Below, in pieces: positions 42,570-50,876 of a DNA stretch of 64,000 nucleotides. The translations under genes and the position numbers were made by a program. The notes under the pieces are model-generated. The model was not told the DNA's origin and searched no databases. It saw only the letters and a program-made list of their open reading frames with translations. Each line of letters opens with the position of its first letter. Position 1 is the stretch's first letter. The stretch comes from VAXT01 sp035318925 (GTDB lineage: Bacteria; Actinomycetota; Thermoleophilia; Gaiellales; Gaiellaceae), in NCBI GenBank assembly GCA_035318925.1, contig DATHDS010000030.1, positions 77,648-141,647 of the forward strand, read 5' to 3'.

Positions 42570-42920
42570 CTACTGGACGACGATCGTGCCCTGGATGTCC
42601 GGCGTCAAGTGGTTGTGGTAGCCCCAGCTCCCCTTCTTCGTGAAGGTGAAGGAGTACGTGCCGCCGTCGAGGATCGGCTTTTTGGCGTCGAAGCCGAGGT
42701 AGAGCAGATGCGTCGGATGGACGTTCGACGCGGGCCAGAAGTCGTCACCGCTCTTGTTCTCGAACGTGACGGTGTCGCCCGCCTTGATCGTGAGCGTCGA
42801 GGGCTCGAACGCTGTGCCGGTGAACTTGACGACGTTGCCGCCGCCACCACCACCGCCGCCGCCTCCGCACCCAGCGAACAGGAGGCCTGCGACGAGCAAG
42901 AGGGCGATGCGGGCGATCAC
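42570..42920 (-). CDS. Cupredoxin-like lipoprotein with poly-Gly linker
   Basis: A 116-aa lipoprotein (MIARIALLLVAGLLFAGC) with a run of ten glycines after the lipid Cys, then a plastocyanin-like domain: FTGTAFEPSTLTIKAGDTVTFEN, ASNVHPTHLL (His ligand region) and WGYHNHLTPDIQGTIVV. The place where blue-copper proteins have YCxxH is YHNHL, so the Cys ligand is absent; it may hold copper in a non-blue site. The GTG start overlaps the stop of the Cys/His-repeat gene (GTGA), which couples their translation. Confidence 0.85.
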   Translation of the reverse strand: MIARIALLLVAGLLFAGCGGGGGGGGGGNVVKFTGTAFEPSTLTIKAGDTVTFENKSGDDFWPASNVHPTHLLYLGFDAKKPILDGGTYSFTFTKKGSWGYHNHLTPDIQGTIVVQ

Positions 42921-44167
42921 GTGAGGCCCGCCCCTTGGAGGCAGAAGCGCTGCTTCGAGCCGACGCCGGCGCAGCTGCGCCTGATCAGGGGCTGATCCTG
43001 CGTGCGCGCCCGGAGGTCGAGGCCGATCCGGAGGTAGCAGCTTTCCTGGCGGGCCTTGGGGATGGCTGAACAGAAGGCGTGCTCCCGCGTCACGTTCAGC
43101 TGGTCGAAGTTCGCAATGTTGTCCACAGCCGCGACCACACAGTCCTCCTGGCCTTTGGCCGGGAAGCGGCTGCAGAGAGCCGCCGCAACCTCAGCCTGGG
43201 GCTGCCCGCGCAGCTCAGGCGCGAGCGTGGCCTGCCAGACGGGGTTCGTGACCATGAGACCGATCGACTGCATGCAGCTCGAGAGGTACTTGCCCTTCAC
43301 CTTCAGGCAGTACCTGGTTCCCTTCGCGATGTCGTCGTGCGAGACCGTCATCAACCAGCCGGAGTGGTTGATGTAGCACTCGTGCTTGTATTTGTCGGCG
43401 ACCTTGTCGCACGGCGCGAGTGGGTCGGAGCGCTTGAAAACTCCCGGCAGAGCCCGCCCTCTCATGCCGGCATTGACGTTCTCCATGAAGACTCCCTGCC
43501 AGCAGCCGTCCCTCGCCGTCTCCTTCGGCATCGTGTTGCACGCCTTCAGCGAGTTCTGGACGTTGTAGGCCTCGGCCATCATGATCCCGTGGCCGACGCC
43601 GTGGTAGCACGAGAAGCCGGCCGTGAGGAAGTGGTTGGCGCCGTTCAGGGACTCGCAGATCGTCGTCGCAGCCTGCCTCGGCGTGTCCGTTCTCGCGAGC
43701 ACGTACTCGAAGAACCCGTGGTCGCACCCGTAGTTGAAGGTGATCGGGCACAGGTCGAAGGCCTTGAAGTTCGAGCCATAGTCGTGGGCAGTCTCGCGGC
43801 CGACGGAGTGAGCCATGTCGTGATCGTTGACCGCCGGGTCGACTCGGTGGTCGGCTTGAAGCCGCGCCATGACACCGAGAGCCGCCTTCGGGCCGTAGTC
43901 GTCGGTGATCTTGACGAGGTACTTGCGGACGCACTCGCTGTCGGTCGGAGCGCAGCTGTAATCCTCCTGCTGGTAGACCGCGTCGATGCTCGAGAACGAG
44001 TGCGGCTGCGTGAAACTCGTGTCGATCTCTCCGCTCGCGGCACTGTTGCCGCCGCTGCCGCCCGCAGCCATCACGACCGCGCCGACGATGATCGCGCCGG
44101 CCACGACCACCCCGCCGACGATCAACGCGAGCAGGCGCCCGCGTGGTTGCTTTAAGTCGAGACCCAC
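42917..44167 (-). CDS. Membrane-anchored Cys/His-rich repeat protein (second copy of the domain)
   Basis: A 416-aa protein; GTG at 44167 is preferred because a membrane segment (LLALIVGGVVVAGAIIVGAVV) follows within 15 residues, but an ATG at 44248 is open. After a short linker comes the same domain as in the gene at 39316: CAPTDSECVRKYL, DYGPKAALGVMARL, NDHDMAHSVG, YGCDHGFFEYVL, CYHGVGHGIM, GCWQGVFMEN, then repeated C-x(n)-C-xx-[GS]. No cytochrome domain is fused; instead the next gene, overlapping by four bases, is a cupredoxin. Function unknown; exported and probably disulfide- or metal-stabilised. Confidence 0.8.
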   Translation of the reverse strand: MGLDLKQPRGRLLALIVGGVVVAGAIIVGAVVMAAGGSGGNSAASGEIDTSFTQPHSFSSIDAVYQQEDYSCAPTDSECVRKYLVKITDDYGPKAALGVMARLQADHRVDPAVNDHDMAHSVGRETAHDYGSNFKAFDLCPITFNYGCDHGFFEYVLARTDTPRQAATTICESLNGANHFLTAGFSCYHGVGHGIMMAEAYNVQNSLKACNTMPKETARDGCWQGVFMENVNAGMRGRALPGVFKRSDPLAPCDKVADKYKHECYINHSGWLMTVSHDDIAKGTRYCLKVKGKYLSSCMQSIGLMVTNPVWQATLAPELRGQPQAEVAAALCSRFPAKGQEDCVVAAVDNIANFDQLNVTREHAFCSAIPKARQESCYLRIGLDLRARTQDQPLIRRSCAGVGSKQRFCLQGAGLT

Positions 44168-44276
44168 TGCCTCTGAGAATAGCGGCGAAATTCGAAAAGC
44201 CCTAGTCAGTACCGCCGCAGCGCGAATCCTGAGTTGAACTTTCTCCAACCCGCGTTCACCTGCTGGTCGGCAGGAG

Positions 44277-46013
44277 CTAGCGGCGATTCACACGCTCGCA
44301 GTCGCGAGCCACCCGGTCCTTCGCGTCGGCGATGACCCGATCCCGCCCTGGGCCGCACGAAATGCGATCTGCGTTGGGGTCCCGCGCGAAGATCACGTCG
44401 TCTCCCGCGCCTGCTGTAACGATGTCTTTCCCCGCCCCGGGATAGATCCGATCGGCTCCCCGCCTGCCGCAGATTCGATCCCGGAAACGGGTGCCGTCGA
44501 TGAGACCGGCACCCCGATCGCGGACGCTGCAGCGCGCGGATTGGAAGCGGATCGTGACGCCCTCCCTCCACGTCGGCAAGAGCTGCTCGGATGCGCTGAC
44601 CACGATGTCCGCCGTGATGGCGATGTCCCGGCTTCGTCGATCTAGACCGACACGACGCGGCCGGCCGGTCATCGAGACCTTGATCGTCTGCCCACGCTCG
44701 AGCCGGGGTATCCGGCAGGTGACCCAAGCATTCGCGGTTGAGCATTCACCACCCTCGATCGGGATACTCACATCCGTCAGACTCAGATCGTTGCCAGCCG
44801 CCGCGATCAGCGTCACGGTCGTCAAGGGTTCGGTTCCCTCGTTTTTGACGTTGGCTTCGATGGACGTCCCCACGGCGATGTCGGTGAGCTTGGCCTCAAC
44901 CGAGAGGGCGTGACAACGCTTCTCGCCGATCGGCACGCCGCCGGGAACCGGCTGCCAGGACGCAAACCTAAAGTCGTTCTCGATCAGGAATCCCTCGCAG
45001 CTGCCGTCGGCATTCATCGCGTAGAGACCACTCGTTGGGCCACTGTTCCCTCCTCTCTCGAAAAGCAGGCGGTCTCCGTCAGGAGACCACCTCGGCCACG
45101 AGTCCGCGACGAACTGCGGGCCGAGCTCGGTCAGGCGCGTCACACCGGAGCCGTTGGCGTTGACGGCATAGATTTCGCTGCCGGAACCCCACCGGGAACG
45201 GGCCGAGGTCGCAGACGTCGTAAAGGCGATCTTTGTTCCGTCTGGCGACCATGCAGGCTCGCCTGGGCCATCCGTATCCGCGACTTGATGAAGGTCGGAG
45301 CCGTCGGGACGAATCACGAACATCGTGTTGTGGCTGCTGCCGTAAGGATCGGGCGTACGGTCAAAGGCGATCAAGCTCCCGTCGGGAGACCAGGCGGGCC
45401 GTCCGTTCCGGCCGCCGCTGTGCGTGATCTGCGTCGGCCCGGTGCCGTCGGCACCGACGACGAACAGCTCGCTCGACCCGCTCTGCCGTAGGTACGCAGA
45501 GTAGGCGAGCAGCAACCCGGTCGGAGACCAGACGGGCCATCCCTTCTCAAGCCCGTCGAACGTCAGCCGTCGCTCGTCGCCCCCAGCGGCACTTGCCGTG
45601 TAGACGTCGGCCGCGCCATCATAGAGAGAGCGGGTGTAGGAGATCCGGCTGCCGTCCGGAGACCAGGAGCGCAAAGGCGGAAAGACGTAGGGCCAGTCGA
45701 TGCACCCCGATATGCACCCCGAAACGACCTCATGCTCCCCGCTTCCGTCGGCGTTCGCGACCATCAAGCTCGCCGGACCCGGCCAGACACCCGTCAGGTA
45801 GGCGGCCGACGAGCCGTCCGGTGACCAGTTAAGCGCCGTCGCGTTCGCTCTAAAGAGGGCGGCGCCGCTCCCGTCGGGGTTCACCGTGAAGACCCCCGCT
45901 TGCGTCCCGAAAGCGATCTTTCCGCTGCCGACCTGTGCTGCGGAAGGCAGGACCAGGACGAGCGCGGCTAGCAAAGCTGCGAGGGGCACGATGCGCCGCA
46001 CGCTGCCGAGCAT
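44277..46013 (-). CDS. Secreted TolB-like beta-propeller with RTX-like tail
   Basis: A 578-aa secreted protein. Signal peptide (RRIVPLAALLAALVLVLPSAA); residues 30-370 carry PD40/TolB repeats with the WSPDG motif about seven times (LNWSPDGSSAAY, RSWSPDGSRISY, PAWSPDGSLIAF and so on); residues 380-480 look like a DUF11/CARDB beta domain; the end is GTRFRDRICGRRGADRIYPG and AGAGDDVIFARD, resembling calcium-binding nonapeptide repeats in a form with Cys that is common in Thermoleophilia. It lies 109 bases before the Cys/His-repeat gene on the same strand. Confidence 0.85.
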   Translation of the reverse strand: MLGSVRRIVPLAALLAALVLVLPSAAQVGSGKIAFGTQAGVFTVNPDGSGAALFRANATALNWSPDGSSAAYLTGVWPGPASLMVANADGSGEHEVVSGCISGCIDWPYVFPPLRSWSPDGSRISYTRSLYDGAADVYTASAAGGDERRLTFDGLEKGWPVWSPTGLLLAYSAYLRQSGSSELFVVGADGTGPTQITHSGGRNGRPAWSPDGSLIAFDRTPDPYGSSHNTMFVIRPDGSDLHQVADTDGPGEPAWSPDGTKIAFTTSATSARSRWGSGSEIYAVNANGSGVTRLTELGPQFVADSWPRWSPDGDRLLFERGGNSGPTSGLYAMNADGSCEGFLIENDFRFASWQPVPGGVPIGEKRCHALSVEAKLTDIAVGTSIEANVKNEGTEPLTTVTLIAAAGNDLSLTDVSIPIEGGECSTANAWVTCRIPRLERGQTIKVSMTGRPRRVGLDRRSRDIAITADIVVSASEQLLPTWREGVTIRFQSARCSVRDRGAGLIDGTRFRDRICGRRGADRIYPGAGKDIVTAGAGDDVIFARDPNADRISCGPGRDRVIADAKDRVARDCERVNRR

Positions 46014-46061
46014 AGGACCCCAATGTGAGGGTCCGGTACGGGTTCCGAAAGGAGTTTCGGG

Positions 46062-47237
46062 CTAGACCTGCGGGATGCGGGCCTCGAGGGCCTCGCCGAG
46101 AGCCTCGCGCACCGGCTCGAGCTCGATGCGGTCGAGCACGTCCTGGAAGAAGCCTCGCAAGATCAGGCGCTCTGCGTCGGCCTGCGTCAGGCCGCGCGCC
46201 ATCGCGTAGAACAGTTGCTCCCGGTCGACCTGGCTGACCGTCGCGCCGTGGGTGCAGCGGACGTCGTTCGCCTCGATCTCGAGCCCCGGGATCGAGTCGG
46301 CATGCGCCTGCGGAGAGAGCAGGAGGTTGCGATTCTCCTGGTAGGCGTTCGTCTTCTGGGCAGTAGGCTCGACGCGGATCATTCCCCGCCAGACCGCGGT
46401 CGCCCGGTCGCGCAGCGCGCCCTTGAACGCGAAGTCGGAGGTCGTGTTCGGCGCGATGTGCTCCTGGAGCGTGTCGAAGTCGAGGTGCTGGTCGCCGTCG
46501 GCGAAGTAGGCGCCGGTGACGCGCGAGGTCGCGCCCTGCCCAGCGAGGTCGTTCTCGATCCGCACCTTGCCCTTCTTCGACCCGAAGCCGCCGGCGACCC
46601 AGTCGAGCTCGGCGTCGCGGCCGACCCGCGCGCGGTGCGAGGCGAAGTGCCAAGTCTCCCGCGCGAGATTCTGAAGCGAGACGTACTCGACCTTCGCGTC
46701 CTGGCCGACGAAGAGCTCGACGACGGAGTTCGAGTAGCCGGCGAGCTCGGGATCGGTCGAGGAGAGCTCCTCGATCAGGCTGAAGCGGCTCCCGGGCTCG
46801 GCGATCACGAGCAAGCGCCAGAAGAGCGCACCGCCGTCGGGCGGGTTCGCGATCCGCACGTAGAGGGGACGCTCGAGGACCACGCCCTTCGGGACGTGGA
46901 CAAGCAGGCCGTGGCGCCAGCTCGCAGCGTTCTGGGCGGCGAACTTCTCGTCCGATCCGACGAGCTCGCCGAGCTGCGGGTGCGAATCGTCGAGCAGCTC
47001 GAAGCGAATTCCATCCGGCGCGCTCTCGATCTCGATGCCACGGCCGTCAACAGTGGCCAAACCGGCCACGTCGATGTCCAACATGGACTTCTTTGCAACA
47101 GACTGTTGCGAGGCCTGGGCGCCGTTCGCCGTGAAGCTGTCCGGGTCGAAGCCCTTGAGGTCCGTGAAGCGCCACGACTCGTCTGTCGTGGTCGGCATCG
47201 GCAGCGAGCGGTAGCGCTCGAGCGCGTCAGTCCGCAT
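46062..47237 (-). CDS. sufD: SUF complex subunit SufD
   Basis: A 391-aa SufD/SufB-family protein, partner of SufB in the SufBC2D scaffold. The core right-handed beta-helix and end are readable: HVPKGVVLERPLYV, KVEYVSLQNLARETWHF, SDFAFKGALRDRATAVWRGMI, RNLLLSPQAHADSIPGLEIEANDVRCTHGATVSQ and ARGLTQADAERLILRGFF. The conserved Cys-His of SufD is in RCTHGA. Starts with ATG 47237, overlapping the VOC gene by 11 bases. Confidence 0.94.
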   Translation of the reverse strand: MRTDALERYRSLPMPTTTDESWRFTDLKGFDPDSFTANGAQASQQSVAKKSMLDIDVAGLATVDGRGIEIESAPDGIRFELLDDSHPQLGELVGSDEKFAAQNAASWRHGLLVHVPKGVVLERPLYVRIANPPDGGALFWRLLVIAEPGSRFSLIEELSSTDPELAGYSNSVVELFVGQDAKVEYVSLQNLARETWHFASHRARVGRDAELDWVAGGFGSKKGKVRIENDLAGQGATSRVTGAYFADGDQHLDFDTLQEHIAPNTTSDFAFKGALRDRATAVWRGMIRVEPTAQKTNAYQENRNLLLSPQAHADSIPGLEIEANDVRCTHGATVSQVDREQLFYAMARGLTQADAERLILRGFFQDVLDRIELEPVREALGEALEARIPQV

Positions 47238-47589
47238 AGCGGCGGTGGAGCATCAGCCGATTGCCCTCTGTGTCATGGAAGAAGCTCATCAGGCAGACCC
47301 CGGAGTCGTGGACGTCGCCGTCGAACTCAACTCCCTTTGCCTCGAGAGCTTCTCTTGCCTTCGCAACGTCGGCGACTCGCAGTGCGACGTGGGCCGTATG
47401 GGGCGCAAAGTCCCAGCCGACGGCAGTCGGATCGATGAGATAGAGCGAGACGTTGCCGGTTTCGATCTCGGGCCACGGCGCATCCCAATCCGGACTACCC
47501 ATCTCGAGCGTCTCGCGATAGAACCGTTTCGCCCGCTCCATATCCTGAACCGGCACCGACATGAAGTCGGTGCGCTCGATCAGCGTCAA
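47227..47589 (-). CDS. VOC-family (glyoxalase-like) protein inside the suf operon
   Basis: A 120-aa single-domain vicinal-oxygen-chelate protein. The TTG at 47589 overlaps the sufB stop (TTGA) and yields the usual start [23 protein letters not shown]; an ATG at 47562 would cut into the first strand. Further strands: [44 protein letters not shown]. Overlaps both sufB and sufD, so it is made with them. VOC members include glyoxalase, bleomycin resistance and dioxygenase types; which one is not evident. Confidence 0.85.
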   Translation of the reverse strand: MTLIERTDFMSVPVQDMERAKRFYRETLEMGSPDWDAPWPEIETGNVSLYLIDPTAVGWDFAPHTAHVALRVADVAKAREALEAKGVEFDGDVHDSGVCLMSFFHDTEGNRLMLHRRYAD

Positions 47590-48998
47590 CCGACGGACCC
47601 CTCCATCTGGAGCTGAATCAGACGGTTCATCTCGACGGCGTACTCGAGCGGGAGCTCCTTCGTGATCGGCTCGACGAACCCCGACACGACCATTGCGGAT
47701 GCCTCGGCCTCGGAGAGGCCCCGCGACATGAGGTAGAAGAGCTGCTCGTCGCCGATCTTCGACACGGTCGCCTCGTGGCCGATGTCGACGTTGGACTCGT
47801 CGATGCGGATGTACGGATACGTGTCCGAGCGCGAGTCCTCGTCGAGGATCAGCGCGTCGCAGACGACCTTCGACTTCGAGCCTTCGGCGCCCTTCGCCAC
47901 TTCGAGCAGGCCGCGGTAGCTGGCGCGCCCACCTCCCCGCGAGATCGACTTGGAGGTGATGATCGAGGAGGTGTTGGGAGCCATGTGGATGGCCTTGCCG
48001 CCTGCATCGAGATGCTGGCCCTCGCCCGCAAACGCGATCGAGAGCACCTCGCCGTGGGCGCCCTCGCCCATTAACCATATGGCCGGATATTTTTGGGTTA
48101 GTTTCGAGCCGAGATTTGCGTCTACCCACTCCATCGTCGCATTCTCGTAGGCAACGGCTCTCTTGGTGACGAGGTTGTAGACGTTGTTCGACCAGTTCTG
48201 GATCGTCGTGTAGCGACAGCGCCCGCCGGGCTTGACGATGATCTCGACGACCGCCGAGTGCAACGAGTCGGTCGAGTAGACGGGGGCGGTGCAGCCCTCG
48301 ACGTAGTGCACGTAAGCGTCCTCGTCGACGATGATCAGCGTGCGCTCGAACTGGCCCATGTTCTCCGCGTTGATGCGGAAGTAGGCCTGGAGCGGCATCT
48401 CGACCTTCACGCCCGGCGGCACATAGATGAACGAGCCCCCCGACCAGACGGCCGAGTTCAGCGCCGCAAACTTGTTGTCGTTCTGCGGGATGATCGTCCC
48501 GAAGTACTCCTTGACGAGCTCCTCGTGCTCGCGCAGGCCGGAGTCCATGTCGAGGAAGAGGACGCCCTGGTCCTGGAGCTCCTGCTTGAGCTTGTGGTAG
48601 ACGACCTCGGACTCGTACTGCGCGCCGACGCCGGCCAGGAAGTTCTTCTCGGCCTCGGGGATGCCGAGCCGGTCCCAGGTGTTCTTGATGTCCGGCGGCA
48701 GGTCTTCCCACGACTTGGCCTGATTCTCGGTCGGGCGGATGTAATAGAAGATGTTGTCGAAGTCGATCTCGCCGACGTTGCCGCCCCACTCCGGGAGCGG
48801 GCGGGCCATGAAGTACTCGAGCGACTTGAGGCGGAACTTCCGCATCCAGTCCGGCTCGTTCTTGTGCTCCGAGATCGCGGCGACGAGCTCAGGCGAGAGC
48901 CCGCGACCCGACTTGAAGAAGTAATCCTCGGGGTCGTGGAAGCCGTACTTGTACTCGGTCTTGATCCCGCCGACGACTTCGGACTCGGTGCTGGCCAC
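47586..48998 (-). CDS. sufB: SUF complex subunit SufB
   Basis: A 470-aa core scaffold protein. Readable family stretches: [112 protein letters not shown] and [23 protein letters not shown] start shares one base with the sufC stop. Between 48070 and 48125 the codons turn strikingly AT-rich although the protein stays conserved. Confidence 0.96.
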   Translation of the reverse strand: MASTESEVVGGIKTEYKYGFHDPEDYFFKSGRGLSPELVAAISEHKNEPDWMRKFRLKSLEYFMARPLPEWGGNVGEIDFDNIFYYIRPTENQAKSWEDLPPDIKNTWDRLGIPEAEKNFLAGVGAQYESEVVYHKLKQELQDQGVLFLDMDSGLREHEELVKEYFGTIIPQNDNKFAALNSAVWSGGSFIYVPPGVKVEMPLQAYFRINAENMGQFERTLIIVDEDAYVHYVEGCTAPVYSTDSLHSAVVEIIVKPGGRCRYTTIQNWSNNVYNLVTKRAVAYENATMEWVDANLGSKLTQKYPAIWLMGEGAHGEVLSIAFAGEGQHLDAGGKAIHMAPNTSSIITSKSISRGGGRASYRGLLEVAKGAEGSKSKVVCDALILDEDSRSDTYPYIRIDESNVDIGHEATVSKIGDEQLFYLMSRGLSEAEASAMVVSGFVEPITKELPLEYAVEMNRLIQLQMEGSVG

Positions 48999-49780
48999 TA
49001 GGCCTCACTTCCTACGGCTGCTTCAGGCATGAACGCCTCGTACCCTTCGGCCTCGAGCTTGTGCGCGAGCTCCGGGCCTCCTTCTTCAACGATACGCCCG
49101 TCCACGAAGACGTGCACGAAATCGGGCAGGACGTAGTTCAGGATCCGCTGGTAGTGGGTGATGATGAGGGCGCCGGTCTCCGAGCCGACGAGCTCTTTCA
49201 CCCCGGTCGCGACGATCTTGAGCGCGTCGATGTCGAGACCCGAGTCCGTCTCGTCCAGCACGGCGACGCGTGGCTTCAACATCGCCATCTGCAGGATCTC
49301 GACTCGCTTCTTCTCCCCGCCGGAGAAGCCGTCGTTCAGATACCGCTGCGCCAGCTCGCGCGGGATCTTCAAATGTTCCATCGCCGCCAGCATCTCTGTG
49401 CGGAATTCGCGAACGGGCACCGGGTCGTCCTCACCGCCGGCCCGCGCCTTGCGGGTCGCATTCAGCGCCGTGCGCATGAAGCTGGCAACGGTCACGCCCG
49501 GAACCGCATGCGGGTACTGGAACGCGAGGAAGAGCCCGAGGTGCGCGCGCTCGTCGGCGCCCAGCTGCGCGATCTCCTGGCCGTCGAAGAGCGCCTCGCC
49601 GGAGGTGATCTCGTAGGCCGGATGTCCCATCAGGGCATAGGCGAGCGACGACTTGCCCGATCCGTTCGGCCCCATGAGCGCGTGGATCTCTCCCGGGTTC
49701 ACGGCGAGGTCGACGCCCTTGACGATCTGGGTGCCGTCCTCGAGCGCGACGTGGAGGTCTTTCAGCTCTAGCAGTGCCAC
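48998..49780 (-). CDS. sufC: SUF ATPase SufC
   Basis: A 260-aa ABC-type ATPase of the SufBC2D complex. Walker [11 protein letters not shown]-loop [13 protein letters not shown], signature [15 protein letters not shown], Walker [17 protein letters not shown] and switch His in [10 protein letters not shown], the standard SufC set. GTG start. First gene of sufC-sufB-VOC-sufD; a Rrf2-type SufR repressor is not found beside it. Confidence 0.97.
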   Translation of the reverse strand: MALLELKDLHVALEDGTQIVKGVDLAVNPGEIHALMGPNGSGKSSLAYALMGHPAYEITSGEALFDGQEIAQLGADERAHLGLFLAFQYPHAVPGVTVASFMRTALNATRKARAGGEDDPVPVREFRTEMLAAMEHLKIPRELAQRYLNDGFSGGEKKRVEILQMAMLKPRVAVLDETDSGLDIDALKIVATGVKELVGSETGALIITHYQRILNYVLPDFVHVFVDGRIVEEGGPELAHKLEAEGYEAFMPEAAVGSEA

Positions 49781-49804
49781 TTTGTGCGGTCCCTAACCCT
49801 TTCC

Positions 49805-49824
49805 CGGAGCGGGTTTTCGCTCCG
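49805..49824. promoter_or_regulatory. Hairpin in the sufC-tatA divergent spacer
   Basis: CGGAGCG and CGCTCCG flank GGTTTT, 25 bases upstream of the sufC start. Perfect 7-bp arms. Could be an operator for the suf operon or a 5' UTR hairpin; no clear T-run. Confidence 0.35.
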
Positions 49825-49880
49825 CTTTGTTCATCGTAGCTGACCCCTTCCCGGTGACCCCCGGTGCTAACCTGAGAACC

Positions 49881-50105
49881 GTGCTTCCGAACGTCAGCCT
49901 CTGGGAGATCCTCATTGTCCTCCTCGTCGTGCTGCTCATCTTCGGGCCGAAGCGGCTTCCGGAGATGGGCCGGTCGCTCGGGAAGGGCATGCGCGAGTTC
50001 AAGGACTCGATCTCGGGCAAGGACGACGATCACACGGAGCTTCCACCCCCGCGCGAAGAGGCGGCAGTTCCCGCAGCCCCGCGCCGCGACGACACGACCC
50101 CCTAA
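49881..50105 (+). CDS. tatA: Twin-arginine translocase subunit TatA
   Basis: A 74-aa TatA/E from GTG 49881: one membrane helix (SLWEILIVLLVVLLIFGPKRLPEM) with the FGPKRLP hinge and an amphipathic helix GRSLGKGMREFKDSI, then an acidic, Pro-rich tail. Six bases before tatC. Confidence 0.93.
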   Translation: MLPNVSLWEILIVLLVVLLIFGPKRLPEMGRSLGKGMREFKDSISGKDDDHTELPPPREEAAVPAAPRRDDTTP

Positions 50106-50111
50106 GCGCCG

Positions 50112-50876
50112 ATGAGGATTCCACGGCGGCTGAGCCCCGGTGAGGAGGCCTCGCTCGTCGAGCACCTCGATGAGCTCCGCAGCCGACTCGTCATCTCACT
50201 CGTCGCGCTCGGGATCGCGTTCGGTGTCGCCTTCGCCTTCCACGCGCATCTGCTCGACTGGTTGAACCAGGCCCTGCCCGCGGGGAAGCGCAAGCCGGTC
50301 ACGTTCGGCGTCACCGAGCCGTTCGTGACTTCGATCAAGGTCAGCCTCTACGCGGGCTTCGCGCTCGCCTTGCCGGTCATCCTGTACGAGTTCTGGAGCT
50401 TCTTCGCGCCCGCAATCGAGAAGCACGCCCAGCGCATCGTTGCGGGTTTCGTCACGCTCGCGACGCTGCTCTTTGCCGGCGGCGTCGCGTTCGCCTACTG
50501 GGTCGTGTTGCCTCCGGCGGTGCACTTTCTGACGAACTACGACGACAATCTCTACAACGTCCAGGTTCGTGCGAGCTACTACTACTCGTTCGCGGCGCTC
50601 CTGATCGTGGGCATCGCCCTCGTGTTCGAGCTGCCGATCTTCGTGCTCGCGCTCGTCCGCCTGCAGGTCCTGACGACGGAGAAGCTGCGACGCAATCGGC
50701 GCATCGGCTACACCATCATGGTCGTGATCGCAGTCCTGCTCCCGACGGTCGACCCTGTTTCGCTCGTCTTCGAGGCGGTCCCGCTGCTCGTGCTCTACGA
50801 GCTCTCGATCTGGCTCTCGGTGCTGATGGAGAAGCGCTGGCGCCGAGCCGAGACCGAGCCGGCCGCAGCCCGTTGA
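50112..50876 (+). CDS. tatC: Twin-arginine translocase subunit TatC
   Basis: A 254-aa six-helix membrane protein that binds the RR signal. Marks: SLVEHLDELRSRLVISL, FVTSIKVSLYAGFALALPVILYEFWSFFAPAIEKHAQRI spread over TM2, FELPIFVLALVRLQVLT and the ending DPVSLVFEAVPLLVLYELSIW. With TatA alone the system is of the minimal TatAC kind unless tatB is elsewhere. Stop overlaps the next start (TTGA). Confidence 0.95.
   Translation: MRIPRRLSPGEEASLVEHLDELRSRLVISLVALGIAFGVAFAFHAHLLDWLNQALPAGKRKPVTFGVTEPFVTSIKVSLYAGFALALPVILYEFWSFFAPAIEKHAQRIVAGFVTLATLLFAGGVAFAYWVVLPPAVHFLTNYDDNLYNVQVRASYYYSFAALLIVGIALVFELPIFVLALVRLQVLTTEKLRRNRRIGYTIMVVIAVLLPTVDPVSLVFEAVPLLVLYELSIWLSVLMEKRWRRAETEPAAAR

Noticed and set aside
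47590..48789. Long extension of the VOC frame upstream through sufB
   Set aside because: It is out of frame with sufB and its translation is Arg/Gly-rich noise; the TTG at 47589 gives a normal VOC length.
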